Positions 1-6,943 of a DNA stretch of 31,963 nt are shown here, piece by piece. The stretch covers positions 1 through 31,963 of the IMG/VR virus record IMGVR_UViG_3300020459_000044; one strand, written 5' to 3'. The DNA comes from a virus. The translations under genes and the position numbers were made by a program. How positions within the stretch are numbered: the first letter of the stretch is position 1; each line of letters opens with the position of its first letter. Under the pieces are notes generated by a model that was not told the DNA's origin, made no database searches, and worked only from the letters and a program-made list of their open reading frames with translations.

Positions 1-98
1 AATCTATTGAGATAATCATCCATTCCTATGCTGTTCCTAGTTATCTTATCAAAAAGTTCTGGAAGATTTGCAGCATGATATCTTGCTAGTGTGTTCAT
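1..98 (-). CDS. hsp20: Putative small heat-shock protein (Hsp20/IbpA-like), N-terminal fragment
   Basis: The reading frame starts at ATG 96-98 behind a clear AAGGAG ribosome site and runs off the window, so only 32 residues are visible. The fragment begins MNTLARYHAANLPELFDKIT and goes on with NSIGMDDYLNR. This resembles the N-terminus of IbpA-type small heat-shock proteins, in which a short arm is followed by an S-A-I-G-F-D-R-L-like segment. T4-like cyanophages commonly carry an hsp20 near the replication genes, which supports the guess. The alpha-crystallin domain that would prove it lies outside the window. It is separated from regA by a strong terminator, so it is probably transcribed on its own. 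The identity is inference from a short stretch. Confidence 0.5.
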   Translation of the reverse strand, partial: MNTLARYHAANLPELFDKITRNSIGMDDYLNR

Positions 99-128
99 GG
101 TTCTCCTTATTAAGCGAGTGTTAGTTGT

Positions 129-145
129 TGTCCCCGAAGGCGACA
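129..145 (-). promoter_or_regulatory. Stem-loop with UUCG loop in the leader of the putative hsp20
   Basis: On the minus strand TGTCGCC, TTC and GGGGACA form a stem closed by a C(UUCG)G tetraloop with one bulged G. It lies about 30 nt before the ATG of the putative hsp20 and downstream of the regA terminator. A TTAAATA sequence at 150-156, resembling a late promoter, lies just upstream. The stem could protect the 5' end of the mRNA or modulate its translation. No function is shown by the sequence. Confidence 0.35.
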
Positions 146-164
146 TTACTATTTAACCATAAAG

Positions 165-192
165 AACAAAAAAACGGGGTGTTGAACCCCGT
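165..192 (-). terminator. Rho-independent terminator after regA
   Basis: A perfect 7-bp inverted repeat, acggggt (174-180) and accccgt (186-192) with a 5-nt loop, is followed on the minus strand by seven T residues (167-173). It begins only 6 nt after the regA stop codon. A T-run also flanks the other side (195-200), so the structure could work in both directions. It closes the replication operon. Confidence 0.9.
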
Positions 193-198
193 AGTTTT

Positions 199-639
199 TT
201 ATTCGGTTTCCTGCGGTTTAGTCTTCTTTCCTATATTATACTTCTGTTCTAGTATCCAATCACCTTTATCTTTATATGATAAAACCTTAATTTGATTTAA
301 AGGTGCTATATCTGCCACATCAGTTTCTTTTACTATAGAAATAAGACCCCAATCAGAAAGCAAACGAGCAATACGATTCCGACGCTGAACGTCGTTAATA
401 GTAAGATTAGCGTGTTTACCATCAAGAGCAAATAACTCCTTGAAGTGAACTATGTAATATTTACCTTGCTTATGTAAAATATGGCAACTTTGGTAAAGTT
501 TCTTTTCTTTTCTGGATGCTACTCCAATTCTTGTTAAAGTCTCCCTAACTTTTAAAAAATCGTCTGGTTCGTTCAAAACCACTTCAAGCATCTTATCTTG
601 AGCCCACTCAACAGTAGGTTCAATTGTTGCGGTTGTCAT
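199..639 (-). CDS. regA: RegA translational repressor of early phage mRNAs
   Basis: The 146-aa protein matches T4 RegA closely, including PDDFLKVRETLTRIGVA, LYQSCHILHKQGKYYIVHFK and the later RIARLLSDWGLI segment. In T4, RegA binds the translation starts of many early mRNAs, its own among them, and blocks ribosome loading. T4 RegA starts at the position of Met17 here, so this protein has about 16 extra N-terminal residues. The upstream ATG is preferred because GGAGG lies 6 nt before it and it overlaps the gp62 stop as ATGA. It is the last gene of the 45-44-62-regA replication operon and is followed at once by a strong terminator. The T4 order would place DNA polymerase gp43 next, but that is outside the window. 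Confidence 0.95.
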   Translation of the reverse strand: MTTATIEPTVEWAQDKMLEVVLNEPDDFLKVRETLTRIGVASRKEKKLYQSCHILHKQGKYYIVHFKELFALDGKHANLTINDVQRRNRIARLLSDWGLISIVKETDVADIAPLNQIKVLSYKDKGDWILEQKYNIGKKTKPQETE

Positions 640-1019
640 TTCATTCCTCCAGTATCAAGTCGTTGTTTAATGAATCTGATTTGTTCGGGGGTTAATATTT
701 TCAAAGCTTGTGATGCTTTTTCATTGCTATAACCATAGTATTGTTTGACGATTTCAAGATCCGTGACTTTATCCTTACGGAGCCAGGGAGAAAATCTTCT
801 CTTTTTCCTAAGTGTATTTAGATAAAAAGAATATTGCATATCTTTATCTAAGAAAGAATACTTATTCATCTCGTTGGTAAACATAATACAATCAAGATTT
901 CCTGATAGACAACGGTTAATAATATAAGGAGCATAATCCTTTATGACTGAAGGATCATCTTGTGTTATATCTTCTTTTGTAAAGTTGATAGAGTTCAACC
1001 AATCTTTAAGTTCAGTCAT
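636..1019 (-). CDS. 62: Clamp-loader small subunit gp62
   Basis: The 127-aa protein sits exactly between the clamp-loader large subunit region and regA, the gp62 position of T4-like phages. In T4, one gp62 joins four gp44 subunits to load the gp45 sliding clamp on primer-template junctions. Sequence identity to T4 gp62 (187 aa) is low and the protein is a third shorter. The call therefore rests mainly on gene order, on the central basic KKRRFSPWLRKDK segment, which recalls the K-R-Y-G-K-W region of T4 gp62, and on the usual size in marine T4-like phages. Its start overlaps the stop of the upstream DUF4338-like gene (ATGA) and its stop overlaps regA, so translation is probably coupled. Confidence 0.8.
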   Translation of the reverse strand: MTELKDWLNSINFTKEDITQDDPSVIKDYAPYIINRCLSGNLDCIMFTNEMNKYSFLDKDMQYSFYLNTLRKKRRFSPWLRKDKVTDLEIVKQYYGYSNEKASQALKILTPEQIRFIKQRLDTGGMK

Positions 1020-2131
1020 CGTATTATTTGGATGTTAGTGTCATCAGTCCACAATTCAACTTTATTTCTAAACCTACCATCTTTCTTAAGAGTTTCATAT
1101 CTCTTAGATGCTTTACGTTTCCACCAAGCAGTTATATTTTCTAGGTGAAACTTATCCCAGTTCTGACCTGGTACTAACTTATCATGTTCTTGATTAATTA
1201 CTTCACGAACATTACCATAACCATAATCTGAAATATAAAATCTTTTCTTTTGGGTGAGACCATATGCCATATCAATTACAGAGTTAAACTCATTAAGTTT
1301 ATCTTGATCTTTCAATGACTTTTTAATACTAGCAATCATCTTAGTCTGACGTTTCATCTTCTTAGAGGATGCCTTATTATCTGTCAATGGAGTATTGTTA
1401 TTTAACACAGTGAAATGATCATGAAGACGATGAAAGACCTCCTCATGCAACAGAGGAAGGAATTTACTCTCAGTTAAACCTTTGTATCTCATGAATGGTT
1501 TAAGACCGTCATACTGTGATGCAGAGGTGGTAGAGCCATAAAGAGATGTAGTCTCAAATAATGCTATATCTTTCTCAAACACTTTATTCAAAGTCTCTCT
1601 TGCAAAGTGAGAAACACAAAGAAGTGCAAGAAATTTACCTCCCAAATAATTATAACCGAAAGGTTGAGATGGAACAATAACAAATCCCATAGCAGCATGA
1701 CGGTTGAAAACCGAAAGATTGGGTGGTTTACCCAACCATATGTTTCTTGGTTTTGAATTGATAGTCGGTGAACCGAACCGTATAAACCCTACAAGTAGTT
1801 GTGTTCTTTTCTCATACACCATCCAACGCAATTCTCTACCAGGTATATTACTTTCATTATTATGAGATGATACTGCTGCTAATAAATTATTATAATGTTC
1901 TTGAGGAAGAGATTGTTCAAATCTATTTCCAATAAATTTAATTTCAAACTCCATCTCCTCTGGATGAATATCCTCATTAAAGAATTCATCTTGCAATGGT
2001 GTAAGTTGATTTGTTTGAGCAACTAACTCTGTCTTTACATATCTAAGATAATCTTCAATAGATGTAAAGTTTTTAAAATAATTGATAAATTCGTCAGCAG
2101 CCCAATTAGCATCGGTCTCACTTATAATCAT
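1016..2131 (-). CDS. DruA-like DUF4338 domain protein in the clamp-loader operon
   Basis: The start is the ATG at 2129-2131, which overlaps the previous stop as TGATG; this gives 371 aa. Residues 98-200 follow the landmark order of the DUF4338 family, known from DruA of the Druantia anti-phage system: GRELRWMV (98-105), GFIRFGSP (115-122), NIWLG (130-134), FVIVPSQ followed by a Y-N-Y-L-G helix (150-165), and LFETTSLYGS (191-200). These correspond to the family's G-R-Q-L-R-Y-L-V, L-G-x-x-x-F, R-D-R-W-I-G-W, R-F-L-I-L-P and L-L-E-T-F-V motifs. The basic C-terminal half (about residues 240-371) is not recognised. It lies between gp44 and gp62, which are adjacent in T4. Its molecular role is unknown; a role in replication or in countering host defence is inference. 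The family call comes from remembered motifs and needs a profile search. Confidence 0.6.
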   Translation of the reverse strand: MIISETDANWAADEFINYFKNFTSIEDYLRYVKTELVAQTNQLTPLQDEFFNEDIHPEEMEFEIKFIGNRFEQSLPQEHYNNLLAAVSSHNNESNIPGRELRWMVYEKRTQLLVGFIRFGSPTINSKPRNIWLGKPPNLSVFNRHAAMGFVIVPSQPFGYNYLGGKFLALLCVSHFARETLNKVFEKDIALFETTSLYGSTTSASQYDGLKPFMRYKGLTESKFLPLLHEEVFHRLHDHFTVLNNNTPLTDNKASSKKMKRQTKMIASIKKSLKDQDKLNEFNSVIDMAYGLTQKKRFYISDYGYGNVREVINQEHDKLVPGQNWDKFHLENITAWWKRKASKRYETLKKDGRFRNKVELWTDDTNIQIIR

Positions 2132-2331
2132 CAATAAAACCTATCTCTTCGGTAATCTCTATCAACTTCTACTTCAACAGTATCAAAGATTCTATTTAAT
2201 GAACGAGCAAACATTCGGTATCCAGATCCAACATAGAGTTGACCTGCTACAACAGAAAATGTAGCTACACCCCAGAAGATGTAATAGAATTTAGATTTCA
2301 CTTGGTTTCTTTGTTTTTCTTTAGTAATCAT
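2131..2331 (-). CDS. Small single-pass membrane protein between gp44 and the DUF4338 gene
   Basis: The 66-aa protein has a basic N-terminus (MITKEKQRNQVKSK), one hydrophobic segment (about residues 15-35, YYIFWGVATFSVVAGQLYVG) and a charged C-terminal tail rich in Asp and Arg. The positive residues before the segment predict an N-in, C-out orientation. Small genes of this kind sit beside gene 44 in many marine T4-like phages, but the function is unknown to me. Its stop overlaps the next gene as TGATG, and gp44 ends 8 nt upstream, so it belongs to the replication operon. Confidence 0.7.
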   Translation of the reverse strand: MITKEKQRNQVKSKFYYIFWGVATFSVVAGQLYVGSGYRMFARSLNRIFDTVEVEVDRDYRRDRFY

Positions 2332-2339
2332 AATAATAA

Positions 2340-3281
2340 TTATTTGAAATTACACTCTACCATAATCTCAGTGAGACACGCAAGTAGATTGATTTCTTGG
2401 TCTGCAACAAACGCTATTTGATACTGGTACTTCGCAATAATAAGAACGGCAGCAGGAATAGAGTTATTGACCAAGGATTCGTTAAGACTATCGTAAATGC
2501 GACGCAGTAATACACTAGAATCATTATCCAAATTACTAACGACCCACTTCCGAACTTCAGGGAAGTTTTTTTCTTTGAGGTTTTTAATGAGATCATTAAC
2601 CTTTACATCACTAAAATGAGCAAGTATGCCACTATCTATCTTACCTCCTACTGAGTATCTTTGCAACTCATTTAACACTCTCCTCCAATCAGGAAAATGT
2701 TTATTAATTAATTCTGCTACAACTTTCTTATCTGCTTCTACCCGTTCTTGTTCCAGTATTGAGTTAACACGTTTGAAAAAGCATGTTGCGATTTCTTGCT
2801 TTTCTCTTCCTTTAATCGAAAACTCGACAACAGCACATCTACTGTGGAGGGGTTCGATGATTTTGTTCTTGTAATTGCAGGTAAAAATGAATCTACAGTT
2901 GCTGGAGAACTCCTCAATACTCGCTCTAAGAAGGAGTTGTACGTCGGGAGTGGTATTGTCTGCTTCATCGATGATGATGACTTTATGTTTCGACTCGCTG
3001 CTAAGAGAGACTGTAGAGGCGAAGTTCTTGGCATTATTCCTAACGGTATCAAGAAACCTTCCTTCATCCGATCCATTAATGACATAATAGTCTACTCCTA
3101 ATTCTTTACATAATGCCTTTGCTACCGTGGTCTTACCAACACCAGGTGGGCCAGCAAGAAGCATGTTTGGTATTTCACCTTTATTTAGAAATTCACTAAA
3201 TGTTTTTTTAATACTCTCAGGAAGAATACATTCATCAATTGTTTGGGGTCTGTATTTTTCAACCCAAATAAAATCACTCAT
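2340..3281 (-). CDS. 44: Clamp-loader ATPase large subunit gp44
   Basis: The 313-aa AAA+ protein starts with the clamp-loader signature FIWVEKYRPQTIDE. Walker A is GPPGVGKT (44-51), Walker B is IIIDEAD (102-108), and the SRC motif containing the arginine finger is at 147-149. T4 gp44 (319 aa) is the same length. It forms the ATP-driven complex with gp62 that opens and places the gp45 clamp for DNA polymerase, and in T4 also for late transcription. Its ATG overlaps the stop of the preceding membrane-protein gene as ATGA. Confidence 0.97.
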   Translation of the reverse strand: MSDFIWVEKYRPQTIDECILPESIKKTFSEFLNKGEIPNMLLAGPPGVGKTTVAKALCKELGVDYYVINGSDEGRFLDTVRNNAKNFASTVSLSSESKHKVIIIDEADNTTPDVQLLLRASIEEFSSNCRFIFTCNYKNKIIEPLHSRCAVVEFSIKGREKQEIATCFFKRVNSILEQERVEADKKVVAELINKHFPDWRRVLNELQRYSVGGKIDSGILAHFSDVKVNDLIKNLKEKNFPEVRKWVVSNLDNDSSVLLRRIYDSLNESLVNNSIPAAVLIIAKYQYQIAFVADQEINLLACLTEIMVECNFK

Positions 3282-3523
3282 TTTGCTTTAATAACAACGA
3301 TTGACATAAAACCTAGAATAGCAAAGATGATTGCCCATATAGGAAAGAATGGAAGCACTATAAATGCATGTATTAACTGCACTATCACTATACCATAGAA
3401 AATCCACATAATCCACATTCCAATTTTATTATGGAGTGATCCACGCTTATATGGATGGCAACCAGTTGGGCCACTATCCCAACCATCTTGCATGTATTCT
3501 TTTGTGTCAATTTGTTTAGTCAT
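3278..3523 (-). CDS. Small two-pass membrane protein upstream of gp44
   Basis: The 81-aa protein has a polar N-terminal third with GCHPYKRGSL (about 21-30), then two hydrophobic helices at about residues 36-57 and 60-79 and a short Lys end. I do not recognise the family. It is translationally coupled to gp44 by an ATGA overlap and follows two other tiny membrane-protein genes. The position in a replication operon suggests early expression. A role in membrane attachment of the replisome or in altering the host membrane is only conjecture. Confidence 0.65.
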   Translation of the reverse strand: MTKQIDTKEYMQDGWDSGPTGCHPYKRGSLHNKIGMWIMWIFYGIVIVQLIHAFIVLPFFPIWAIIFAILGFMSIVVIKAK

Positions 3524-3535
3524 TCCAATGACGGA

Positions 3536-3655
3536 TTACTCCGCTAATAATAAAAAAATTAGTGATGAGATAAGTAAGAAAGATAAAAGATCGTACAATG
3601 ACAATAAGATTATCATACCTCTTGGTCTGTTCATCAGAGAACGAACCCAACGCAT
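3536..3655 (-). CDS. Micro-protein (39 aa) with one membrane segment
   Basis: A short frame starting at ATG 3653-3655 encodes MRWVRSLMNRPRGMIILLSL, followed by YDLLSFLLISSLIFLLLAE and a stop. GGAGG lies about 10 nt before the ATG. Four Arg residues in the first 12 positions followed by about 24 hydrophobic residues make a classical N-in membrane anchor. It fills the gap between two other small membrane-protein genes in the same direction. No family is recognised. The ribosome site, the composition and the fit in the gap are the evidence that it is real. Confidence 0.55.
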   Translation of the reverse strand: MRWVRSLMNRPRGMIILLSLYDLLSFLLISSLIFLLLAE

Positions 3656-3675
3656 ACTTCCATATCCTCCATAAT

Positions 3676-3885
3676 TTAGTCGTCATGATCATCCCAAGGA
3701 TCAGTTAGATTCTTATTTGCAAAGAATGCTCTATAGACTCCAAATACAGTAAGTGCTAATACAATGACTGAGGTGGAGATGGCAAATGTGAGAGTAGTAT
3801 TTGCAGTGTAATGTGGGATTAATGCATTACACTTATTCCATGTACCAGGTAAATGATATACTGGTGGGCATGATAATAGAATCAT
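3676..3885 (-). CDS. Small single-pass membrane protein
   Basis: The 69-aa protein has a short N-terminal region containing LLSCPP and another Cys, one membrane helix (about residues 30-53, TLTFAISTSVIVLALTVFGV) and an acidic C-terminal tail ending DPWDDHDD. It is one of several very small membrane proteins between gp45 and gp62. The Cys at position 6 resembles a lipobox, but there is no charged signal sequence before it, so I do not call a lipoprotein. Function unknown. Confidence 0.6.
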   Translation of the reverse strand: MILLSCPPVYHLPGTWNKCNALIPHYTANTTLTFAISTSVIVLALTVFGVYRAFFANKNLTDPWDDHDD

Positions 3886-3888
3886 AAA

Positions 3889-4401
3889 TTATATCCAATT
3901 TGGTTTTCTGGATGGGTCACGTAAATAATTAGATGCAACCCAAGGTTTGCTGCTAATGTAATTTTTGTAAGCAGTAAAAGTGTCAATGCTTGTGTCATGT
4001 TTATACTCATCAGGCATTGCTCTGGTAAAGGATGATGGTGTAGTTGGTTTACGAACAGGAAGTAAACTTGCTGCCTCTAGTATGGCTTTTTCACAACTAT
4101 GAATTTTACCATATCTATGTGTGTATTCTGAACACAATGCCATACCATGAGCAACTAACCACCATGTATTGATCAAAGATTCATTTGCCCATATTGTGCA
4201 AGGGTGATTACGAAATGCACCTTTGTCTGTTTTGTATGCTTCACCATTGACACGATGTATTTGACCATAACCATGACCCCACTTATCAGAACAGACAATA
4301 GAGAGCATTTGACAAGTCTCTAGAGGCATTTTAACGACATGTTTGTCGGGCAATACCTGTGCAGATATTTGAGGTGATGGATTGGTTACAAAGATATTCA
4401 T
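3889..4401 (-). CDS. Conserved phage protein with DKHVVKM motif, unknown function
   Basis: The 170-aa protein begins MNIFVTNPSPQISAQVLPDK, continues HVVKMPLETCQMLS, and later has NHPCTIWA and CSEYTHRYGK. These motifs recur in an uncharacterised phage family whose members carry a C-D-K-H-V-V-K-M-type N-terminus and the pair N-H-P-x-x-x-W-A and E-Y-x-x-R-Y-G-K. Conserved His, Lys, Cys and Trp suggest an enzyme or nucleic-acid binding protein, but no activity is known to me. Its ATG overlaps the gp45 stop (ATGA), so it is co-translated with the clamp. Confidence 0.75.
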   Translation of the reverse strand: MNIFVTNPSPQISAQVLPDKHVVKMPLETCQMLSIVCSDKWGHGYGQIHRVNGEAYKTDKGAFRNHPCTIWANESLINTWWLVAHGMALCSEYTHRYGKIHSCEKAILEAASLLPVRKPTTPSSFTRAMPDEYKHDTSIDTFTAYKNYISSKPWVASNYLRDPSRKPNWI

Positions 4402-5084
4402 TCAAATGTTGAATCAGGCTCTAGAGCTATATAATACTTCAGTGAGTAATTTTGGCAAGTAAAACGTGACAGTAATTTTTGTGACACAACGATATCATAT
4501 GTGCCAGGAACAATCTTAATGTTCTCCACTTTAAAGTTGAAAGAAAACTTTTTATCAGTTTCTCCTACAACAATAGAGAAATCATTTGAAGTATCATTCT
4601 TCTTATCTCTTACAAGAACCTTAACTACTCCATCTCCACCCACTACTGCCAAATCAGGAAGTTGATAGATTGCTGCTGCTTTCAATAACTTATCCAATTG
4701 GGATGTGCTTAATTGAAATGAAACATCTTCACTTGGAAGTGTAATCTCTTTATCAGGTGGAGTAACAATGACCTTTGGATCTGCAAAGAAATACTTAGAT
4801 CTCATGCGACCTTCTCTGATCATTACATAACTATCATCTTGAAAATCTAATTCTGGTTTTTGATGAAGAGCAAGACCATTTAAAAACTGGTTTAAGTCAT
4901 AGATACCAAAATCTTTAGGTATCTCCTCGTCAATATGTGCTTCTGCCAAAATATTTTTCATGACAGAAATTGTTCTCAATGAACTACCATGCTTAAAAAG
5001 AATTGATTGATTAATATTAGAAAAATTCTTAAGCAGGGTTAATGTTTTATCAGATAATTTCATAGTGTGGGGTCGAAGTTTCAT
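4398..5084 (-). CDS. 45: Sliding clamp gp45, processivity factor
   Basis: From residue 8 the protein reads MKLSDKTLTLLKNFSNIN, close to the start of T4 gp45 (M-K-L-S-K-D-T-T-A-L-L-K-N-F-A-T-I-N). The end, YYIALEPDSTFE, also matches the T4 C-terminus. Length 228 aa equals T4 gp45. The trimeric clamp tethers DNA polymerase gp43 and, in T4, is the mobile activator of late transcription with gp55 and gp33. Two starts are possible. ATG 5082-5084 is coupled to the preceding stop (TAATAATG). ATG 5061-5063 matches the T4 start. Neither has a good ribosome site. It is followed by gp44, gp62 and regA as in T4, with small genes inserted. Confidence 0.95.
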   Translation of the reverse strand: MKLRPHTMKLSDKTLTLLKNFSNINQSILFKHGSSLRTISVMKNILAEAHIDEEIPKDFGIYDLNQFLNGLALHQKPELDFQDDSYVMIREGRMRSKYFFADPKVIVTPPDKEITLPSEDVSFQLSTSQLDKLLKAAAIYQLPDLAVVGGDGVVKVLVRDKKNDTSNDFSIVVGETDKKFSFNFKVENIKIVPGTYDIVVSQKLLSRFTCQNYSLKYYIALEPDSTFE

Positions 5085-5086
5085 TA

Positions 5087-5782
5087 TTAGGGCATATTGT
5101 GATCAATGTTTCCACTGGTCATTGATGGTTTACCGTAATGTTCATCAAAATGTAATAGTAGCATAGCATAATGAATCACTTTCAGCAAGTCTTTTTTATT
5201 TCTTCCGTCTTTACTTCCATACCTACTACCATACTTAAGTATGTTTGCTTGACAGAAATCTGAAGCTAGATCTCTGGATGCCATCAAGTCTATTGTTTGA
5301 ACATTACGGAACTCATGTTTGTTTCCTGTGTAATGACCATTGTAAGTGCTTGATACATAATCTTTAATATCTTCAAGTATTTCATTCTCATGATACTTGT
5401 TTCTACTGTCTGTCATAATCTCCTTTGTCGGACCCTCGGTATTTAGCATTAATGAATCTGCAAAATGATGTGCTACTTGATCATCATTATCAGAAAATGT
5501 AGTAAATGATGATGGATAACCATCACTAGAATCAGTTTCCATCATATGGTCAAATGCATCTACAAATGGGTCTGGTCTATCTAGATCATTTCTGTTGTAA
5601 TCATACCAGTATTCTGAATGTTCATAGTTATCTAAATTGATATCACTAGGAACATTCACAACCCCTTCATCTTTTGAGGTTTCTATTTTAATGTCATCAG
5701 TCATTTTATCATTTTTGATAGGAAAATTTTCATCTAAAGTTCCATTCATTACATCCCACGCAAGACTCCATGCGTTAATCAT
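5087..5782 (-). CDS. DUF3310-like protein (T7 gp1.7-type nucleotide kinase domain?)
   Basis: The 231-aa protein has an acidic, low-complexity N-terminal half rich in Asp, Ser, His and Met, and a structured C-terminal part. Residues about 145-225 (ENEILEDIKDYVSS, ANILKYGSRYGSKDG, DLLKVIHYAMLLL) resemble the DUF3310 / SaV family, in which a conserved A-x-K-Y-x-x-R-x-G-x-K core is followed by an L-x-K-x-x-x-Y helix. Phage members such as T7 gp1.7 are nucleotide kinases, but catalytic conservation cannot be judged here. The start is supported by GAGGAGG about 10 nt upstream, inside the end of cobS. The long acidic N-terminal extension is unusual for the family. Confidence 0.5.
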   Translation of the reverse strand: MINAWSLAWDVMNGTLDENFPIKNDKMTDDIKIETSKDEGVVNVPSDINLDNYEHSEYWYDYNRNDLDRPDPFVDAFDHMMETDSSDGYPSSFTTFSDNDDQVAHHFADSLMLNTEGPTKEIMTDSRNKYHENEILEDIKDYVSSTYNGHYTGNKHEFRNVQTIDLMASRDLASDFCQANILKYGSRYGSKDGRNKKDLLKVIHYAMLLLHFDEHYGKPSMTSGNIDHNMP

Positions 5783-5785
5783 AAC

Positions 5786-6916
5786 CTATTCCTCCTCAGT
5801 TGGCAACTGGAAATCTGCATCTACTTTATCATATAGTTCTAAGAATGACTGCTTAGTTTCATCATCAAATCTGTTTACACACATTTGGATTGCTTTTGCT
5901 TTATCATTAAAGATACTGTAAGCACGTAGGATATGAACCAATCTACGAGTGCTGATGATCTCTTCAATACCACCATCATAGAATGTTTTGCGGATGATGT
6001 CACCCCAGTCTACAAGTCTCTTACAGAAATCAATATCTGTGACTCCAAGAGTAGCAGCAACCCTACCAAGAATTTTTGATTCAATTTTAGGTGAAGGATA
6101 TTCCTGCTCAAATGTTATTGGGAATCTCTCAAGAAACGCTTCATTAAGAACATTAGTTCCTATGAATCTGCCATCATCAGATCCTTTACCCTTTGTATTA
6201 GCAGTTGCTATTACATTGAATCCTAACGCAGGTTCGATAAACTTACCGATTTTTTTGAGGAACAAGCCTTTGCCTTCAAGTATGGGTTGGAGGCATAAGA
6301 TTTTGTTACTAGCCAAGTCAATCTCATCGAGTAACAAGACTGCTCCTCGTTCAAGTGCTTCAATGACAGGTCCGTTATGCCAAACAGTTGCCCCATCCAC
6401 AAGACGGAAACCGCCAATAAGATCGTCTTCATCAGTTTCAATAGTAATGTTTACACGTATAAGTTCTCTCTTAAGTTGAGAACAAACTTGCTCTACACCA
6501 AAGGTCTTACCATTACCAGATAGACCAGTAATAAATGCTGGATAAAATAACTTAGATTTAACTACCGACTTAACATCTACAAATGGCCCAAATGGAACAA
6601 ATGTATCATCTTTTTCTGGAATCAGATTCTGTTGCACAGATGGTTCTACAGAAGGAGCACTAAATGATTTTTCAATATTCTCAACTGCTTTAGTAGTGAC
6701 TTCAAGATTCCACTTACCTTTACCCACCTTATATTGTTTAATTTTTTTAGTGACGGTTGAATAACCAATGTCATTTATTCTGCAAAAAGCACGAACATCA
6801 GCAGCAATAAATTCTTTACCAAACGATTCTTTCAATCCATCAAATACTTCCTGTTCAGTCATCTTAAGTTCAAAAGTCATAATGTAGTTTGTTTCAATGA
6901 CCTTATTATAGACCAT
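5786..6916 (-). CDS. cobS: CobS-like MoxR-type AAA+ ATPase
   Basis: The 376-aa protein has an N-terminal helical region (about 15-85), then an AAA+ module with Walker A GLSGNGKT (131-138), Walker B VLLLDEID (193-200), a sensor-like IATANT (236-241) and LNEAFLERF (257-265). This is the arrangement of CobS, the ATPase subunit of aerobic cobaltochelatase, and of related MoxR/NorQ ATPases that work with VWA proteins. cobS-like genes are nearly universal in cyanomyoviruses, where they are annotated as porphyrin or cobalamin biosynthesis. No CobN is present, but a VWA protein lies about 1.7 kb upstream (8591-10759). A second start (Met13, 6878-6880) is possible, because a TATAAT sequence (6905-6910) sits inside the longer N-terminus; neither start has a clear ribosome site. 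Confidence 0.85.
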   Translation of the reverse strand: MVYNKVIETNYIMTFELKMTEQEVFDGLKESFGKEFIAADVRAFCRINDIGYSTVTKKIKQYKVGKGKWNLEVTTKAVENIEKSFSAPSVEPSVQQNLIPEKDDTFVPFGPFVDVKSVVKSKLFYPAFITGLSGNGKTFGVEQVCSQLKRELIRVNITIETDEDDLIGGFRLVDGATVWHNGPVIEALERGAVLLLDEIDLASNKILCLQPILEGKGLFLKKIGKFIEPALGFNVIATANTKGKGSDDGRFIGTNVLNEAFLERFPITFEQEYPSPKIESKILGRVAATLGVTDIDFCKRLVDWGDIIRKTFYDGGIEEIISTRRLVHILRAYSIFNDKAKAIQMCVNRFDDETKQSFLELYDKVDADFQLPTEEE

Positions 6917-6943
6917 CGAAGGGGATTTAAAACCCCATGTCAG

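Noticed and set aside
1016-2131. A complete Druantia defence system
   Set aside because: Only a DruA-like domain is present; there is no large DruE-type helicase or other Druantia gene, and the gene is part of a phage replication operon.
2738-3101. Overlapping frames on both strands opposite and within gp44
   Set aside because: They are shadow frames of a gene with complete AAA+ motifs.
3889-4401. Pyrimidine-dimer glycosylase (T4 endonuclease V, denV)
   Set aside because: Size is similar, but the N-terminal catalytic Thr and the T4 DenV motifs are absent; the D-K-H-V-V-K-M family is separate.
5637-6479. Plus-strand open frames of 94 and 163 codons opposite cobS and its neighbour
   Set aside because: They are mirror frames of strongly supported minus-strand genes, have no ribosome sites and give Ser/Ile-rich low-sense proteins.
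6905-6910. TATAAT as a sigma70 promoter for cobS
   Set aside because: The -10 is perfect, but no -35 of even moderate quality lies 15-19 nt upstream; kept only as a note on start choice.
6921-6936. GGGG-CCCC hairpin between the 80-aa gene and cobS as a terminator
   Set aside because: The stem has only 4 GC pairs and no U-tract follows on the minus strand.
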